From positions 11,282,215-11,346,214 of the forward strand of contig OX326961.1 of assembly GCA_946800325.1 (NCBI GenBank): DNA of 64,000 nt. The letters run 5' to 3'. Source of the stretch: Luzula sylvatica. Taxonomy: Eukaryota; Streptophyta; Magnoliopsida; Poales; Juncaceae. Position numbers and translations under genes: made by a program. The notes beneath the pieces are model-generated. The model made no database searches. It was given only the letters and a program-made list of their open reading frames with translations, and was not told where the DNA came from. Shown in pieces: positions 1 through 11,835 of this stretch (its first letter is position 1; every line of letters begins with the position of its first letter).

Positions 1-500
1 ATTTTTAAAACAAACTAAAAGATAACAATAAAAATTATGATAAGTCTCAACAAATTTTTAAAACAAAGTACAAGATAACAATCAAAATTGTATCGATTTA
101 ATCGAAAAAAAATTTAGTAACAAAGTTTTAGATAAGAAATTAACAAAAAAAAAGGAACAGAGCAATATTACCTATCTGTGCAGCACACGATACTCTGTTT
201 CGGTAGAACAGAGTATCGAATCTAGGATTGAGAGAAACGGCAAGTGCGACCAGAGGAGAGGAGAGAAAGAGGCGGGATGCTAGAACAAAGAGAGAGAATG
301 ACCCGTCAGGATACGACCGAGGAGAGGGCGCTATTCATTTTTTTTCTTCCAGCAATTCTTTCATATTTTTCTCCGGAGATCCATTTACGTGCTAAACGGG
401 TTGATCCAATTCGGATCACAGAAACTGGTTACTTCCATCCGTTAGGACTGCTGACACGGCAGAGGCGCATGGGCCACGTCAGCATGCGGGATGGGTGCGT
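1..500 (-). other. AT-rich flank with possible untranslated first exon
   Basis: Positions 1-170 are AT-rich with poly-A and poly-T tracts. Positions about 175-500 are clearly richer in G and C. Read on the minus strand this part is pyrimidine-rich (CTCTCTTTGTTC, CTCTTTCTCTCCTCTCC), as plant 5' UTRs often are, and it ends in ACAGATAG followed by GTAATATT at about 172, a good 5' splice-donor context, before intron-like AT-rich sequence. I therefore see a candidate first non-coding exon of a gene running leftwards out of the window. The only open frame on the + strand here (244-507, 87 codons) has no recognisable motif and is probably chance. No TATA box was chosen with confidence. This is inference from base composition and one donor site. 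Confidence 0.25.
188..218. other. Perfect 12-bp stem, 7-nt loop hairpin
   Basis: CGATACTCTGTT (188-199) and AACAGAGTATCG (207-218) are exact inverted complements around a 7-base loop. On the minus strand the hairpin would lie in the candidate leader exon shortly before its proposed splice donor. Function unknown; it could be a regulatory leader hairpin or a chance or MITE-derived palindrome. Confidence 0.6.
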
Positions 501-1130
501 GTTTTAATGTGCGTGGTGTATAACTTTATTGCTAAAAAACTAGCTTCCGAAATACAAATTAGCTATCGAAATTTAAACTAACGAAAATATTATTTTAATG
601 CTAGTTTTAATGTTCATTCATTTATTTTTAATTTGGCAAGAAGTATTATTCAGTAATTATTTTTTATTAACAATTATTGAGAATTTAAACTAAATGTTAG
701 AATAATATTAGTTTGTCAAGATATTTTCAAGAATATTTTTTTATATCGTTTTTATTTAATGCTTGTTTTGTATGACAAATATATAATAAATAAATATCAG
801 TAATTTATTTGTATATAACATATAGGTTTTTTAAATCAGTATATGTTCAAAAATATTTATGGTGATTTTAAATTAATAAAATAATACAAAAAATGTTTAA
901 TAAATTTAAATATAGAAAATAGAGGGGTATTTGGTCTAAAAAAATTATAACACCATGAAATATCCTTATATGGAGTAACTGAAAACGAAACCTTGTTTGT
1001 AGGGGTTTTTTTTGAGTTTCACAAAAATTAGGGTTTTTTTACAAATTAAAAAAATTAGGAGGTTATTCGAAAAATTCCCTTATACAAACATGTGATGCGT
1101 AGACCGTAGTACTGTACATATGATGGCATG
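501..1130. other. AT-rich intergenic DNA, nothing recognised
   Basis: Low-complexity AT-rich plant DNA with many short poly-A and poly-T tracts. I see no open frame, RNA gene or repeat pair that I can support here. Confidence 0.5.
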
Positions 1131-1139
1131 TTATATCAT

Positions 1140-1310
1140 GAGTAATTCTACACAACATACTCTAGCTACATAATTGGCAGCATGATGTTGATCCTACGAT
1201 AGATATTACATTTACAGTATAAAGCTATTTGAACTTATTTCAATTCTAACCTTACACCTCATCATCCTGCTGTCAATCCTTCAACGAAATCATGTTGTGT
1301 AGAATTATTC
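1140..1310. mobile_element. 171-bp Mutator-like MITE with 9-bp target duplication
   Basis: The left terminus GAGTAATTCTACACAACAT (1140-1158) and the reverse complement of the right terminus (1292-1310), GAATAATTCTACACAACAT, match at 18 of 19 bases. The element is flanked by an exact 9-bp direct repeat TTATATCAT at 1131-1139 and 1311-1319. A 9-bp target duplication is typical of Mutator-like transposons, so this is best read as a short non-autonomous MULE-type MITE. It has no coding capacity. The exact target duplication suggests the copy has not decayed much. Confidence 0.85.
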
Positions 1311-1319
1311 TTATATCAT

Positions 1320-2375
1320 TGACTCATTTGGGAAAGAATTGAGGGCCAATGCACTTTTCTAGTGTTTAAATTACAAATAAACCAAAGCCATGTCATTTTT
1401 ATCGTTTTAACTATAATGTATAATAGAAACAATTTCATGTATATTTATGTAAAATCTCAAAATGTCGCCTGTTTTCAGCTTTATTTTTGGATACACAAAT
1501 TGAAATATGTAAACAATTATTTTATTTAATAACAATTACATATGTTATTTGTGCATGCAACAAACTTGCATGTTATATATTACTTGTGCTGAAGCGAAGC
1601 CAAGTGAGGGTAATCTTTAGTTCTATACGATACTCGATACTCGTATATGTATCTATGCAACATAACTTTTAAATCGTTAGTACGGTCATGTAATCATATT
1701 TTTTTTACCACTATAGTATATTAATTTTATAGTCAATCTTTTAATAATCATATTTACTAATTTGGGTAATCTGTTTGTCAACTATAAATTGTGTTATCTG
1801 GTTTGATTTCATTTTGTGTATTTAGTTTTTGGAAGCTTATATTATTATTATTCACTTGCGTGTAATTGATTCATGCAATAAGCAATTTATTTGAGTCGTA
1901 TTATCTTTGTTTTTTTTAAATTTAAAACAAACAATTGAAATAGGATGCGTCATATTTGATGCAATGTCTAAATGTCTCATATTTTTAAATTTAAATGTTA
2001 CAATTAACTACTTTAAACTTGTCCATTTATGTTTGTTATCTTTTCGTTGCTCATGTTCAAAAATTTAATATCCAAAGTTAAACATTGTATTTGTCATGTT
2101 CGAGTATAAATCATTTTGAATATTTTCTTTATTTTAAGATCATTATTTACTATTGTTCGAGTATAAATCATTTTGTCGTTGTGGAGTATAAATCAAGTTC
2201 ATTATTTACTATTGTTCATATAAAGAGTAAATATTATGTAATATAGTATACATACAAATTATGTTAAATATGTATCTTTGAATAGTTAGTTTCCTATAAA
2301 TATTGTAATGATATTTTATCTGAACAACAAGTTACAAAATCTGCATTGTAGCGCGAGAATTTCTTTGAGTTGCAA
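1320..2375. other. AT-rich intergenic DNA with one short direct repeat
   Basis: No gene is seen. A 21-bp sequence beginning GTTCGAGTATAAATC occurs at 2098-2118 and again at 2155-2175, and TCATTATTTACTATTGTTC also occurs twice nearby (about 2140-2160 and 2199-2217), so about 60 bp has been duplicated with divergence. The 61-codon frame at 1487-1672 has no recognisable features and is probably chance. Confidence 0.45.
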
Positions 2376-3600
2376 TTTACCCACCCCCTTATTTTGCACC
2401 TATCTATATGCACTCTCATGAAGCCACATCATCATTATTCTACATCATTTTTTATCATTGGATTGTATGACGTGGCTTCATCGTACACATTAATTTTATA
2501 TTTGATTTTGTAGTACCTATAATTTGTGTGGTCATTTGTATGTTTTATTTTGAACAATTAGATTTTTTTATGTTGTTTGATCTCATCCATTAATTTTTTC
2601 CAAGATTTTTTGTAGATCATATTTGATATAGTCATTTGTGTGTCATTATTTTACACTAACTTTTAAGCTATCTCCTTGAGCCATGTCATCTATAATATTG
2701 CCTTGTCATCTTTGATATTTTCAATATAAACCATACGATTCAAATCGAACGCTCAATATTGAATGTACCCTCCACATGGCAAAGAATATTAAGAGTTTTG
2801 TTAAAAAAAAAATTGACACACCAAAATTATACATTTTTTTTTTCAAGAAATCTTTATTTGTTTATTCAATAATTATTACATATAATAACTCTCACTTCCA
2901 ATTAATTAATGCAAGTTTATGCTTTTTTATTATGAAACATTAAATTTTTTTGGGTACAATTTGTGCATCTTTTATGTGAATATATATTATAGTACATGTG
3001 AGCTAAATGATAAAATTAATATCCTTTATTGTTATTTTTCATGGTACTCAAGACTTATCATTTTTATGTGCACGTGCACGTGAACATAATATATGTATCA
3101 TACATGAATTGACTGCTATATTATTCATATTTTATGAAACTACCGGCCAATAATGATATCATAATATTTATTTGAAAATTATATCATTTATAATATAAGA
3201 GAATTTATAATAAAAGTGAGTTCAAAAACAATTTCAAACAAACAAAAAAATTGTACATTTCTATTGTTCAAAAAAACTTATGTTCATATTTAATAATTTT
3301 TACATGAAATATCTTTCACTTGCAATTAATTAAATAATGCTTGTTATAATATTTATTTGAAAATGATGTCATTTATGATATATTTACAATATAAGAGAAT
3401 TTATGTTAGAAGAGAATTTAAAAACAATTTCTAAATAAAAATGGTATACAATTTCAAAATAAAAAAAATTATACATTTATAATGATGAAAATTTATAATA
3501 CAAAATATTGTAGTAATTATGTGATTCCTTAGAATATTCTGCATTTGGATAAACTAGAAGCGTGTCAAAATTGTAGTAAATATACGAGGGGGTGGGTAAA
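2376..3600. repeat. 1.2-kb segment bounded by a 14-bp inverted repeat
   Basis: TTTACCCACCCCCT at 2376-2389 is exactly inverted as AGGGGGTGGGTAAA at 3587-3600. C-rich blocks like this are otherwise absent from the AT-rich surroundings, so the pair is unlikely to be accidental. No target duplication is obvious outside the repeats and there is no open frame inside. A smaller inverted pair, TGAAGCCAC (about 2419-2427) and GTGGCTTCA (about 2472-2480), lies near the left end. It may be a decayed non-autonomous DNA transposon of unknown superfamily. Confidence 0.45.
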
Positions 3601-4030
3601 CTAGAATCATGCCAATATTAGGGGACCACTAATATTCTGCATTTGGATAACCGTCCTAGAATATTTTGAAATTCCAATTAGTTCATTCTTTAATCATTTG
3701 TATATATTTTTTTATTACGAAATCATTGATTTTTTTTGATACAATGGTCTTTCCATCTTTTATGTATATTTCAAGACTTAGCCTTACATATAATACTTTT
3801 TTATTATCAAACTTAAGACTTAATACAATTATATGCATGTGAATAATATATAGTCATAACTTATTATCATACATTAATGCATTACTATAATATTGATATT
3901 TAATGAGAACACTTAATAGTGATATTATAATATTTATTTCAAAATTATATCATTTGAAATATAAGAAAATTTATAATAGAAGAGATTTCAAAAATAATTT
4001 CAAACTGCAAAACTATACAACTATCTAAGG
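3163..4030. repeat. Three diverged copies of an AT-rich repeat
   Basis: A segment containing TATCATTTATAATATAAGAG, then AATTTATAATA and AACAATTTCAAAC occurs at about 3180-3240, 3365-3435 and 3950-4010 with many changes. The 19-mer ATATTCTGCATTTGGATAA also occurs twice (3533-3551 and about 3632-3650). These look like old tandem or nested duplications inside intergenic DNA. The right end of the 2376-3600 segment falls inside this zone. Confidence 0.5.
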
Positions 4031-4408
4031 AAATTTATTATCTACGTAACATTAAAATGAATTTACAATAAAAATAACATGTTCACATAACAAAACAATA
4101 TGAACTTTTTTTGTTAATTTATTTTGACTTGCACAAGTTATATATATTTTTGGTTAATAAATCTTAATCTTAATTAATACTTAAAATTTCTTAAATATGA
4201 CCTCTTTCATTTCCAAATAATAAATTTTAATCTTGATTAATTATCATATATATTGCATGATGTAGCTTGTCTTTTCATTTTCTCTCAAAAGACTATAATT
4301 TATTTTTCTTACATTTACTATTGTATCTTCCATTTACTCTAGAAAAACAACCAAACATTGTCTCTCAATTATCTCCATAACTAGTATTATTCTCCTCCCC
4401 TCTCTCAG
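4031..4408. other. AT-rich DNA leading into the satellite
   Basis: AT-rich sequence without genes. The last 50 bp become pyrimidine-rich (TTCTCCTCCCCTCTCTCAG) just before the first CTAA repeats. This is the left boundary of the satellite within the window. No transposon terminus is visible at the junction. Confidence 0.5.
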
Positions 4409-4409
4409 A

Positions 4410-4440
<31 letters not shown>

Positions 4441-4814
4441 TTGACTACCTACCTAACTAACTAAGTAACTAATAGATAACTAACTAACTAACTAACTATT
4501 TAGCTAACTAACTTCCTTCTTATATACATATTAACTGACTAACTAACTAACTAATTAACGAACTAACTAACTAGGTAGCTACCTTCCTACATACCCACTA
4601 ACTAATTAATTTACTAACTAACTAACTAACTAATTAACTAACTAACTAGCTAACTAACTACTAGCTAACTAACCGACTAACCAACTACCTTCCAACATAC
4701 CTATTAACTAACGAACTAACTAACTAACTAACTAACTACCAGATAACTAACTATCTAACTAACTAACTAATTGACTATCTAACTATCTAACTCACTACCT
4801 TCTTACATAAATAT

Positions 4815-4849
<35 letters not shown>

Positions 4850-5100
4850 GTACCTTCGTACATACCCACTAACTAACTAACTAATTAACTAACTAACTAG
4901 CCAACTAACTAACTAACTACCTTCCTACATACCCACTATCTAACTAACTAACTAACAAACTAATTAACAAACTAATTAACTAACTATTTAACTAACTAAC
5001 TAACTAACAACTAGCTAACTAACTAACTAATTAACTAACTAACTAGCCAAATAACTAACTAACTAACCAACAAACAAACAAACTAACTAACTACATACCC

Positions 5101-5133
<33 letters not shown>

Positions 5134-5870
5134 TTAACTAACTAATTATCTAACTAACTAACTAACTAATGACTAGGTAACTAGCTAGCTAGCTGACTAA
5201 CTAACTAACTAACTACCTTCATGCATACCCACTAACAAACTAACTAACTAACGAACGAACTAATTAACTAACTAATTATCAAACAAATTAACTAACTAAC
5301 TATCTGACTAACTAACTAACTATTTGCCTTTTTATTTAACTTAAATAACTAACAACCTTCTTATATACATATTAACTAACTAACTAACCAACTAACTAGC
5401 TAACTAACTAACTGACTAACTAATTAGCTAACTGACTAACTAACCAGCTACCTTCCTACATATACCCACCACCTAACTAATTTACTAACTCACTAACTAA
5501 CTAACTAATAAACTAACTAACTAACTAACTAACTAACTATTAGCAAACTAACTAACTAACTAACTACCTTTCTACATACATATTAACTAACTGACTAAGT
5601 AATTGACTAACTAACTAACTACTAGATAACTAACTAACTAACTAACAAACTAATTAACTAACTATCTAACTATCTAACCAACTACCTTCTTACATAAATA
5701 TTAACTAACTAACTAACTAATTAAGTAACAACCTAACTAACTAACTGACTAACTAACCAACTAATTAACTAACTAACTAACTAAGTACCTTCGTACATAC
5801 CCACTAACTAACAAACTAACTAACTAACTAGCCAACTAACTAACTAACTACCTTCCTACATACCCACTAT

Positions 5871-5906
<36 letters not shown>

Positions 5907-6034
5907 TTAACTAACTAATTAACTAACTATTTAACTAACTAACTACTAGCTAACTAACTAATTAACTAACTATCTAACTAACTAACTGATTAACTAACTA
6001 ACTAACTAACTAGCCAAATAACTAACTAACAAAC

Positions 6035-6080
<46 letters not shown>

Positions 6081-6320
6081 CAAACCCAATAACTAACTAA
6101 CTAACTTACTAATTAACTGACTAATTAACTAATTAACGAACTAACTAATGACTAACTACCTAGCTAGCTACCTAACTAACTAACTACCTTCATGCATACC
6201 CACTAACTAACTAACTAACTAACTAACGAACTAATTAACTAACTAATTATCTAACTAATTAACTAACTAACTATCTGACTAACTGACTAACTGACTAACT
6301 AACTACTAGCTATCAAACTG

Positions 6321-6352
<32 letters not shown>

Positions 6353-6667
6353 GCCAAATAACTAACTAACTAACTAACTTACTAACTAATTTACAAACTA
6401 ACTAACTACATACCCACTAACTAACTATCTAACTAACTAACTAACAAACAAACAAACTAATTAGCTAACTTTTTAACTAACTAACTAACTAAATAAATAA
6501 CTTACTAATTAACTAACTAACTACTAGCTAACTAACATACTAACTAACTGATTAACAAACTAACTTATTAACTAACTAACTAACTACTAGATCACTAACT
6601 AACTAAGTAACTAACTAACTAGCTAACTAACTAACTAACTAACTAATTAATGAACTAATTAACTAAC

Positions 6668-6707
<40 letters not shown>

Positions 6708-7509
6708 AAACTAACTAACCACTAGCTAACTAACTAACTAACTAATTAACTAACTTAGTAACTAACTACCTTTATACATACCTATTAACTAACTAATTAA
6801 CTAACTACATAACTTACTAATTAACTAACTACCTTCCTACAAACCCACTAACTAAACAACTAACTAATTAAGTAACTAAATAACTAACTAACTAACAATT
6901 TTCCTACATACCTATTAACTAACTAACTAACTAACTAACTAATTAACTAACTAACTAACTAAATACCTACGTTCCAACATACCCACTAACTAACTAACTC
7001 ACTAAATAACTAACTAACAAACTACTAGCTAACTAACTAACTAACTAAATAACTAACTAACAAACTACTAGCTAATTGACTAACTAACTAACTAACTAAC
7101 TAAATAACTAACTAATTGACTACCTAACTAACTAACTAACTAATAGATAACTAACTAACTAACTAACAATTTAACTAACTAACTTCCTTCCTATATACAT
7201 ATTAACAAACCAACTAACAAACAAACAAACTAATTGACTAATTAACTAAGTAACTAACTAACTAGCTACCTTCGTACATACCCACTAACTAATTAATTTA
7301 CTAACTAGCTAACTATCTAATTAACTAACTAACTAGATAACTTACTACTAGCAAACTGATTGACTAACTAACTTCCTTCCAACATACATATTCACTAACT
7401 AACTACCTAACTAAATAACTAACTACTAATTAACTAACTAACAATCTGACTAACAAACTACTACCTAACAAACTAACTAACAAACTAATTAACTAACTAA
7501 CTAACTAAT

Positions 7510-7540
<31 letters not shown>

Positions 7541-7541
7541 T

Positions 7542-7583
<42 letters not shown>

Positions 7584-8238
7584 GCCAAATAAATAACTAA
7601 CTAACTATCTAACTAACTAACTACATACCCACTAACTAACTAACTAACTAACTGACTAACAAACAAACTAACTAATTAGCCAACTGTTTAACTAACTAAC
7701 TAACTAAATAACTAACTAATTAACTAACTAACTACTAGCTAACTAACTGATTAACAAACTAACTTACTAACTAACTAACTAACTACTAGCCCACTAACTA
7801 ACTAAGTAACTAACTAACAAGGTAACTAACTAACTAACTAACTAACTAATTAACGAACTAATTAACTAACTAACTAACTGACTGACTAACTAACTTACCA
7901 CTAGCTTACTAACTATCTAACCAATTAACTAACTTACAAACTAACTACCTTCATACATACCTATTAACTAACAAATTAACTAACTACCTAACTTACAAAT
8001 TAACTAACTACCTTCCTACAAACCCACTAACTAACCAACTAACTAATTAAGTAACAAACTAACTAACTAACTATTTTCCAACATACCAATTAACTAACTA
8101 ACTAGCTAACTGACAAATTAACTAACTAACTAACTACCTACCTACCTTCCTACATGCCCATTAACTAACTAACTAAATAACTAACTAACAAACTACTAGC
8201 TAACTAACTAACTAACTAACTAGATAACTAACTAATTG

Positions 8239-8277
<39 letters not shown>

Positions 8278-8406
8278 CACAAACAAATAACTAACTAGTT
8301 ACCTTCCTACATACCTATTAACTAACTAACTAATTATCTAACTAACTAGCTAACTTACTACTAGCTAACTAACCGACTAACTAACTACCTTCCAACATAC
8401 CTATTC

Positions 8407-8454
<48 letters not shown>

Positions 8455-8506
8455 CTAGATAACTAACTAACTAACTAATTAACTAACTACCTTCTTACAT
8501 AACTAT

Positions 8507-8541
<35 letters not shown>

Positions 8542-8553
8542 TTAACTAACAAC

Positions 8554-8607
<54 letters not shown>

Positions 8608-9227
8608 GATTAACTAACTAACTACCTTCCTACATACCCACTAACTAACTAACTACCTAACTAACTAACTAACTATTTGCCTTTTTATTTAACTTAAATA
8701 ACTAACAACCTTCTTATATACATATTAACTAACTAACTAACTAACCAACTAACTAGCTAACTAACTAACTAACTAACTAATTAGCTAACTGACTAACTAA
8801 CCAGCTACCTTCCTACATATACCCACTACCTAACTAATTTACTAACTAACTCACTAACTAACTAACTAATAAACTAACTAACTAACTAACTAACTATTAG
8901 CAAACTAACTAACTAACTAACTACATTTCTACATACATATTAACTAACTAACTAAGTAATTGACTAACTAACTAACTACTAGATAACTAACTAACTAACT
9001 AACAAACTAATTAACTAACTATCTAACTATCTAACCAACTACCTTCTTACATAAATATTAACTAACTAACTAACTAATTAACTAACAACCTAACTAACTA
9101 ACTGACTAACTAACCAACTAATTAACTAACTAACTAACTAAGTACCTTCGTACATACTCACTTACTAACTAACTAACTAACTAACTTGCCAACTAACTAA
9201 CTATCTACCTTCCTACATACCCACTAT

Positions 9228-9259
<32 letters not shown>

Positions 9260-9684
9260 TTAACTAACTAATTAACTAACTATTTAACTAACTAACTAAC
9301 TACTAGCTAACTAACTAATTAACTAACTATCTAACTAACTAACTAACTACTAGCTAACTAACTAACTAACTAACTGATTAACTAACTAACTAACTAACTA
9401 GCCAAATAACTAACTACCTACCTAACTAACTAACTAACTAACTACATACCCATTAACTAACTAACTAACTTACTAATTAACTGACTAATTAACTAATTAA
9501 CAAACTAACTAATGACTAACTACCTAGCTAGCTACCTAACTAACTAACTACCTTCATGCATACCCACTAACTAACGAACTAACTAACTAACGAACTAATT
9601 AACTAACTAATTATCTAACTAATTAGCTAACTAACTATCTGACTAACTAACTAACTGACTAACTAACTACTAGCAATCAAACTG

Positions 9685-9724
<40 letters not shown>

Positions 9725-9730
9725 GCCAAA

Positions 9731-9772
<42 letters not shown>

Positions 9773-10291
9773 CATACCCACTAACTAACTATCTAACTAA
9801 CTAACTAACAAACAAACAAACTAATTAGCTAACTTTTTAACTAACTAACTAACTAAATAAATAACTAACTAATTAACTAACTTACTACTAGCTAACTAAC
9901 ATACTAACTAACTGATTAACAAACTAACTTATTAACTAACTAACTAACTACTAGATCACTAACTAACTAAGTAACTAACTAACTAGCTAACTAACTAACT
10001 AACTAACTAATTAATGAACAAATTAACTAACAAACTAACTAACTAACTAACTAACAAACTAACTAACTAACTAACTAACTAACAAACTAACTAACCACTA
10101 GCTAACTAACTAACTAACTAATTAACTAACTTAGTAACTAACTACCTTTATACATACCTATTAACTAACTAATTAACTAACTACATAACTTACTAATTAA
10201 CTAACTACCTTCCTAAAAACCCACTAACTAAACAACTAACTAATTAAGTAACTAAATAACTAACTAACTAACAATTTTCCTACATACCTAT

Positions 10292-10322
<31 letters not shown>

Positions 10323-10440
10323 TTAACTAACAAACTAACTAAATACCTACGTTCCAACATACCCACTAACTGACTAACTAACTAAATAACTAACTAACAA
10401 ACTACTAGCTAACTAACTAACTAACTAAATAACTAACTAA
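4409..10440 (+). repeat. Satellite block A, (CTAA)n with punctuation words
   Basis: About 6 kb of CTAA tetramers, broken every 50-120 bp by words of the type TACCTTCCTACATACCCACT. Word variants include CCTTCTTATATACATATT, CCTTCCAACATACCTATT and CCTTCTTACATAAATATT. Other recurring phrases are TACTAGCTAACTAACT and GCCAAATAACTAAC. The block holds a long-period duplication: TATTTGCCTTTTTATTTAAC occurs at 5321 and again at 8674, and the following sequence stays parallel, giving a period of about 3.35 kb. The second copy is cut off by the gypsy element at 10441. CTAA repeats place TAA in every frame each 12 bases, and the opposite strand places TAG likewise, so no protein can be encoded. Confidence 0.97.
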
Positions 10441-11822
10441 CAGGGAGCTATTGCGTCAAAATATGATTAAACTTCAGATCTTTAAAATAATTATTTCGAA
10501 GTTTCCAAAATTAATGAAAATTTGTGTAGAGATACTTCTGAATATTATCAAATTTATCCTAAAATTTCAAACAATTTGGACAACGGAATAAAAAGTTATT
10601 AACGAATTACAATCAGGTCTCTGAAAAACAGTCCCCTGGAAACAGCAGGTTTTCAATTTAAGTGACAGTTTCAAAAAATTCATATCAATTCGAATATTTC
10701 ATGAAATTCTACGATTCAAAAAGTTCCCGAAACTAGAAACAAAGATCTACACAGAACAAAAAGAGAACAAAAATATCACACAAAAAGAGGGCAAAAGATC
10801 GAGTCAAGAAACAAAGATTGAGAGCAAAGAAAGAGATTCATTAAACCACAAACCCTTTACACAATTCCAAGTCAATTAAAGCTACAAGAATTTCAAGAAA
10901 GGAAAGAAAACACCTAAAGAGATGAAGTAAGCTTCGAGTCTCGTCGTGGATGCCTTCCTCGTTGTTCGAGATGCGTAGAAAGCTAGTCACCTCGCACAAC
11001 TCGTTCCTTTCGTACCGATTCACTCGCCAATCGAAGAAAGCTCCAAACCGGCTGCGTGAACTCGAGATTAGCAAGGAATCAATCGGAAGAAAGCTCCCAA
11101 TCGATTAGAGAAAGCTCGTCTCCTTGCTTGCGCGGATTAGGACGAAGAAAGCTTCAATCAAAAACCTCACAACTCGATCTTCGTCGAAGTGTAGATCGAT
11201 CCACCGAATGAAGTAAGCTTCTACTCGTTGATCAATCCTGGGAATTATCGTTCGTATTTGCAATTCTTGTGTGTTCTTGAAAGTTCTTGGACTTGCTTAA
11301 GAGGGAGAGAGTTCGAGAGAGAGAGAGAGAGGGCAGAAAAATGGTGAAGAGAATGTATAAAAAGTGCTCCGAAGAGCGTAACTCTGCCCATAGGCCTTGG
11401 GGTCTTATTTATAGTGTCATTGGGGCTTTCCTATTGGCCGAGAGATGGGTGAGAGGATTGAGGGTTGTTGGGGGTGGTAGGTGAGGTAGGTGGGGCTGTA
11501 GAGTGGCAATTGTGTGAGTGGTTTTCGAGTAGAGTTTGGTGCAATCTCTTATGTTGATGATTATTTGCCTTCTCCTTCACACGTGTACCGAATTGGTCGG
11601 TATGATATATCGATTTTAACGGCGCGAGGAGACGAAGGCAACTACACTCTTGGATTGCCGAGAATTTCCACCTAAAACCTGTAATTAAGCAATAAAACAC
11701 ACTTAGTGAAGAAATATTCTTGTTATCTCAAATATGAACAATTGTATATATAAAGTTGTGATTCAAAAGGGCTAAAATCCCCAAATTAGATATCAAAAAG
11801 GTGCTTTATTTTCCTCTTATCA
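10441..11822 (-). mobile_element. 3' LTR of first gypsy element (truncated)
   Basis: It matches 14807-16151 almost base for base. The native terminus TTATCA is kept at 11817-11822, but the other end starts about 110 bp inside the LTR, where satellite repeats join at a short shared ACA. On the minus strand it carries a TATA box (11407-11414). Downstream is a region with repeated GAAAGCT motifs (about 10977-11150). The part at 11316-11331 is a GA dinucleotide run. Small frames inside it are LTR shadows, not genes. Confidence 0.9.
11407..11414 (-). promoter_or_regulatory. LTR TATA box
   Basis: TATAAATA on the minus strand (CACTATAAATAAGACCCC context), kept at the same place in all five LTRs of this superfamily in the window. 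It is the likely core promoter driving leftward transcription. Confidence 0.7.
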
Positions 11823-11835
11823 AATACCCCCATAC
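11823..11835 (-). other. Polypurine tract of first gypsy element
   Basis: GTATGGGGGTATT on the minus strand lies directly against the LTR start TGATAAGAGG. It is the expected primer site for plus-strand DNA synthesis, and the same tract occurs in the second element at 30755-30767. Confidence 0.75.

Noticed and set aside
244..507. 87-codon + frame as a gene
   Set aside because: No motif and unusual composition, and the minus-strand leader-exon reading explains the GC-rich block equally well.
4409..10440. Array as telomere or interstitial telomere sequence
   Set aside because: Plant telomeres are TTTAGGG and insect ones TTAGG. Here the unit is TTAG with no G-run, and the punctuation words do not resemble telomere repeats.
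10841..11074. 77-codon minus frame, identical at 15207-15440
   Set aside because: Identity reflects the two LTR copies. It sits in the GAAAGCT repeat region of the LTR and has no recognisable motif.
11431..11700. 89-codon minus frame and its relatives at 15795-16034, 30270-30632 and 34327-34689
   Set aside because: They lie inside LTRs, overlap the TATA box region and merely recur because the LTRs recur. No domain is visible.
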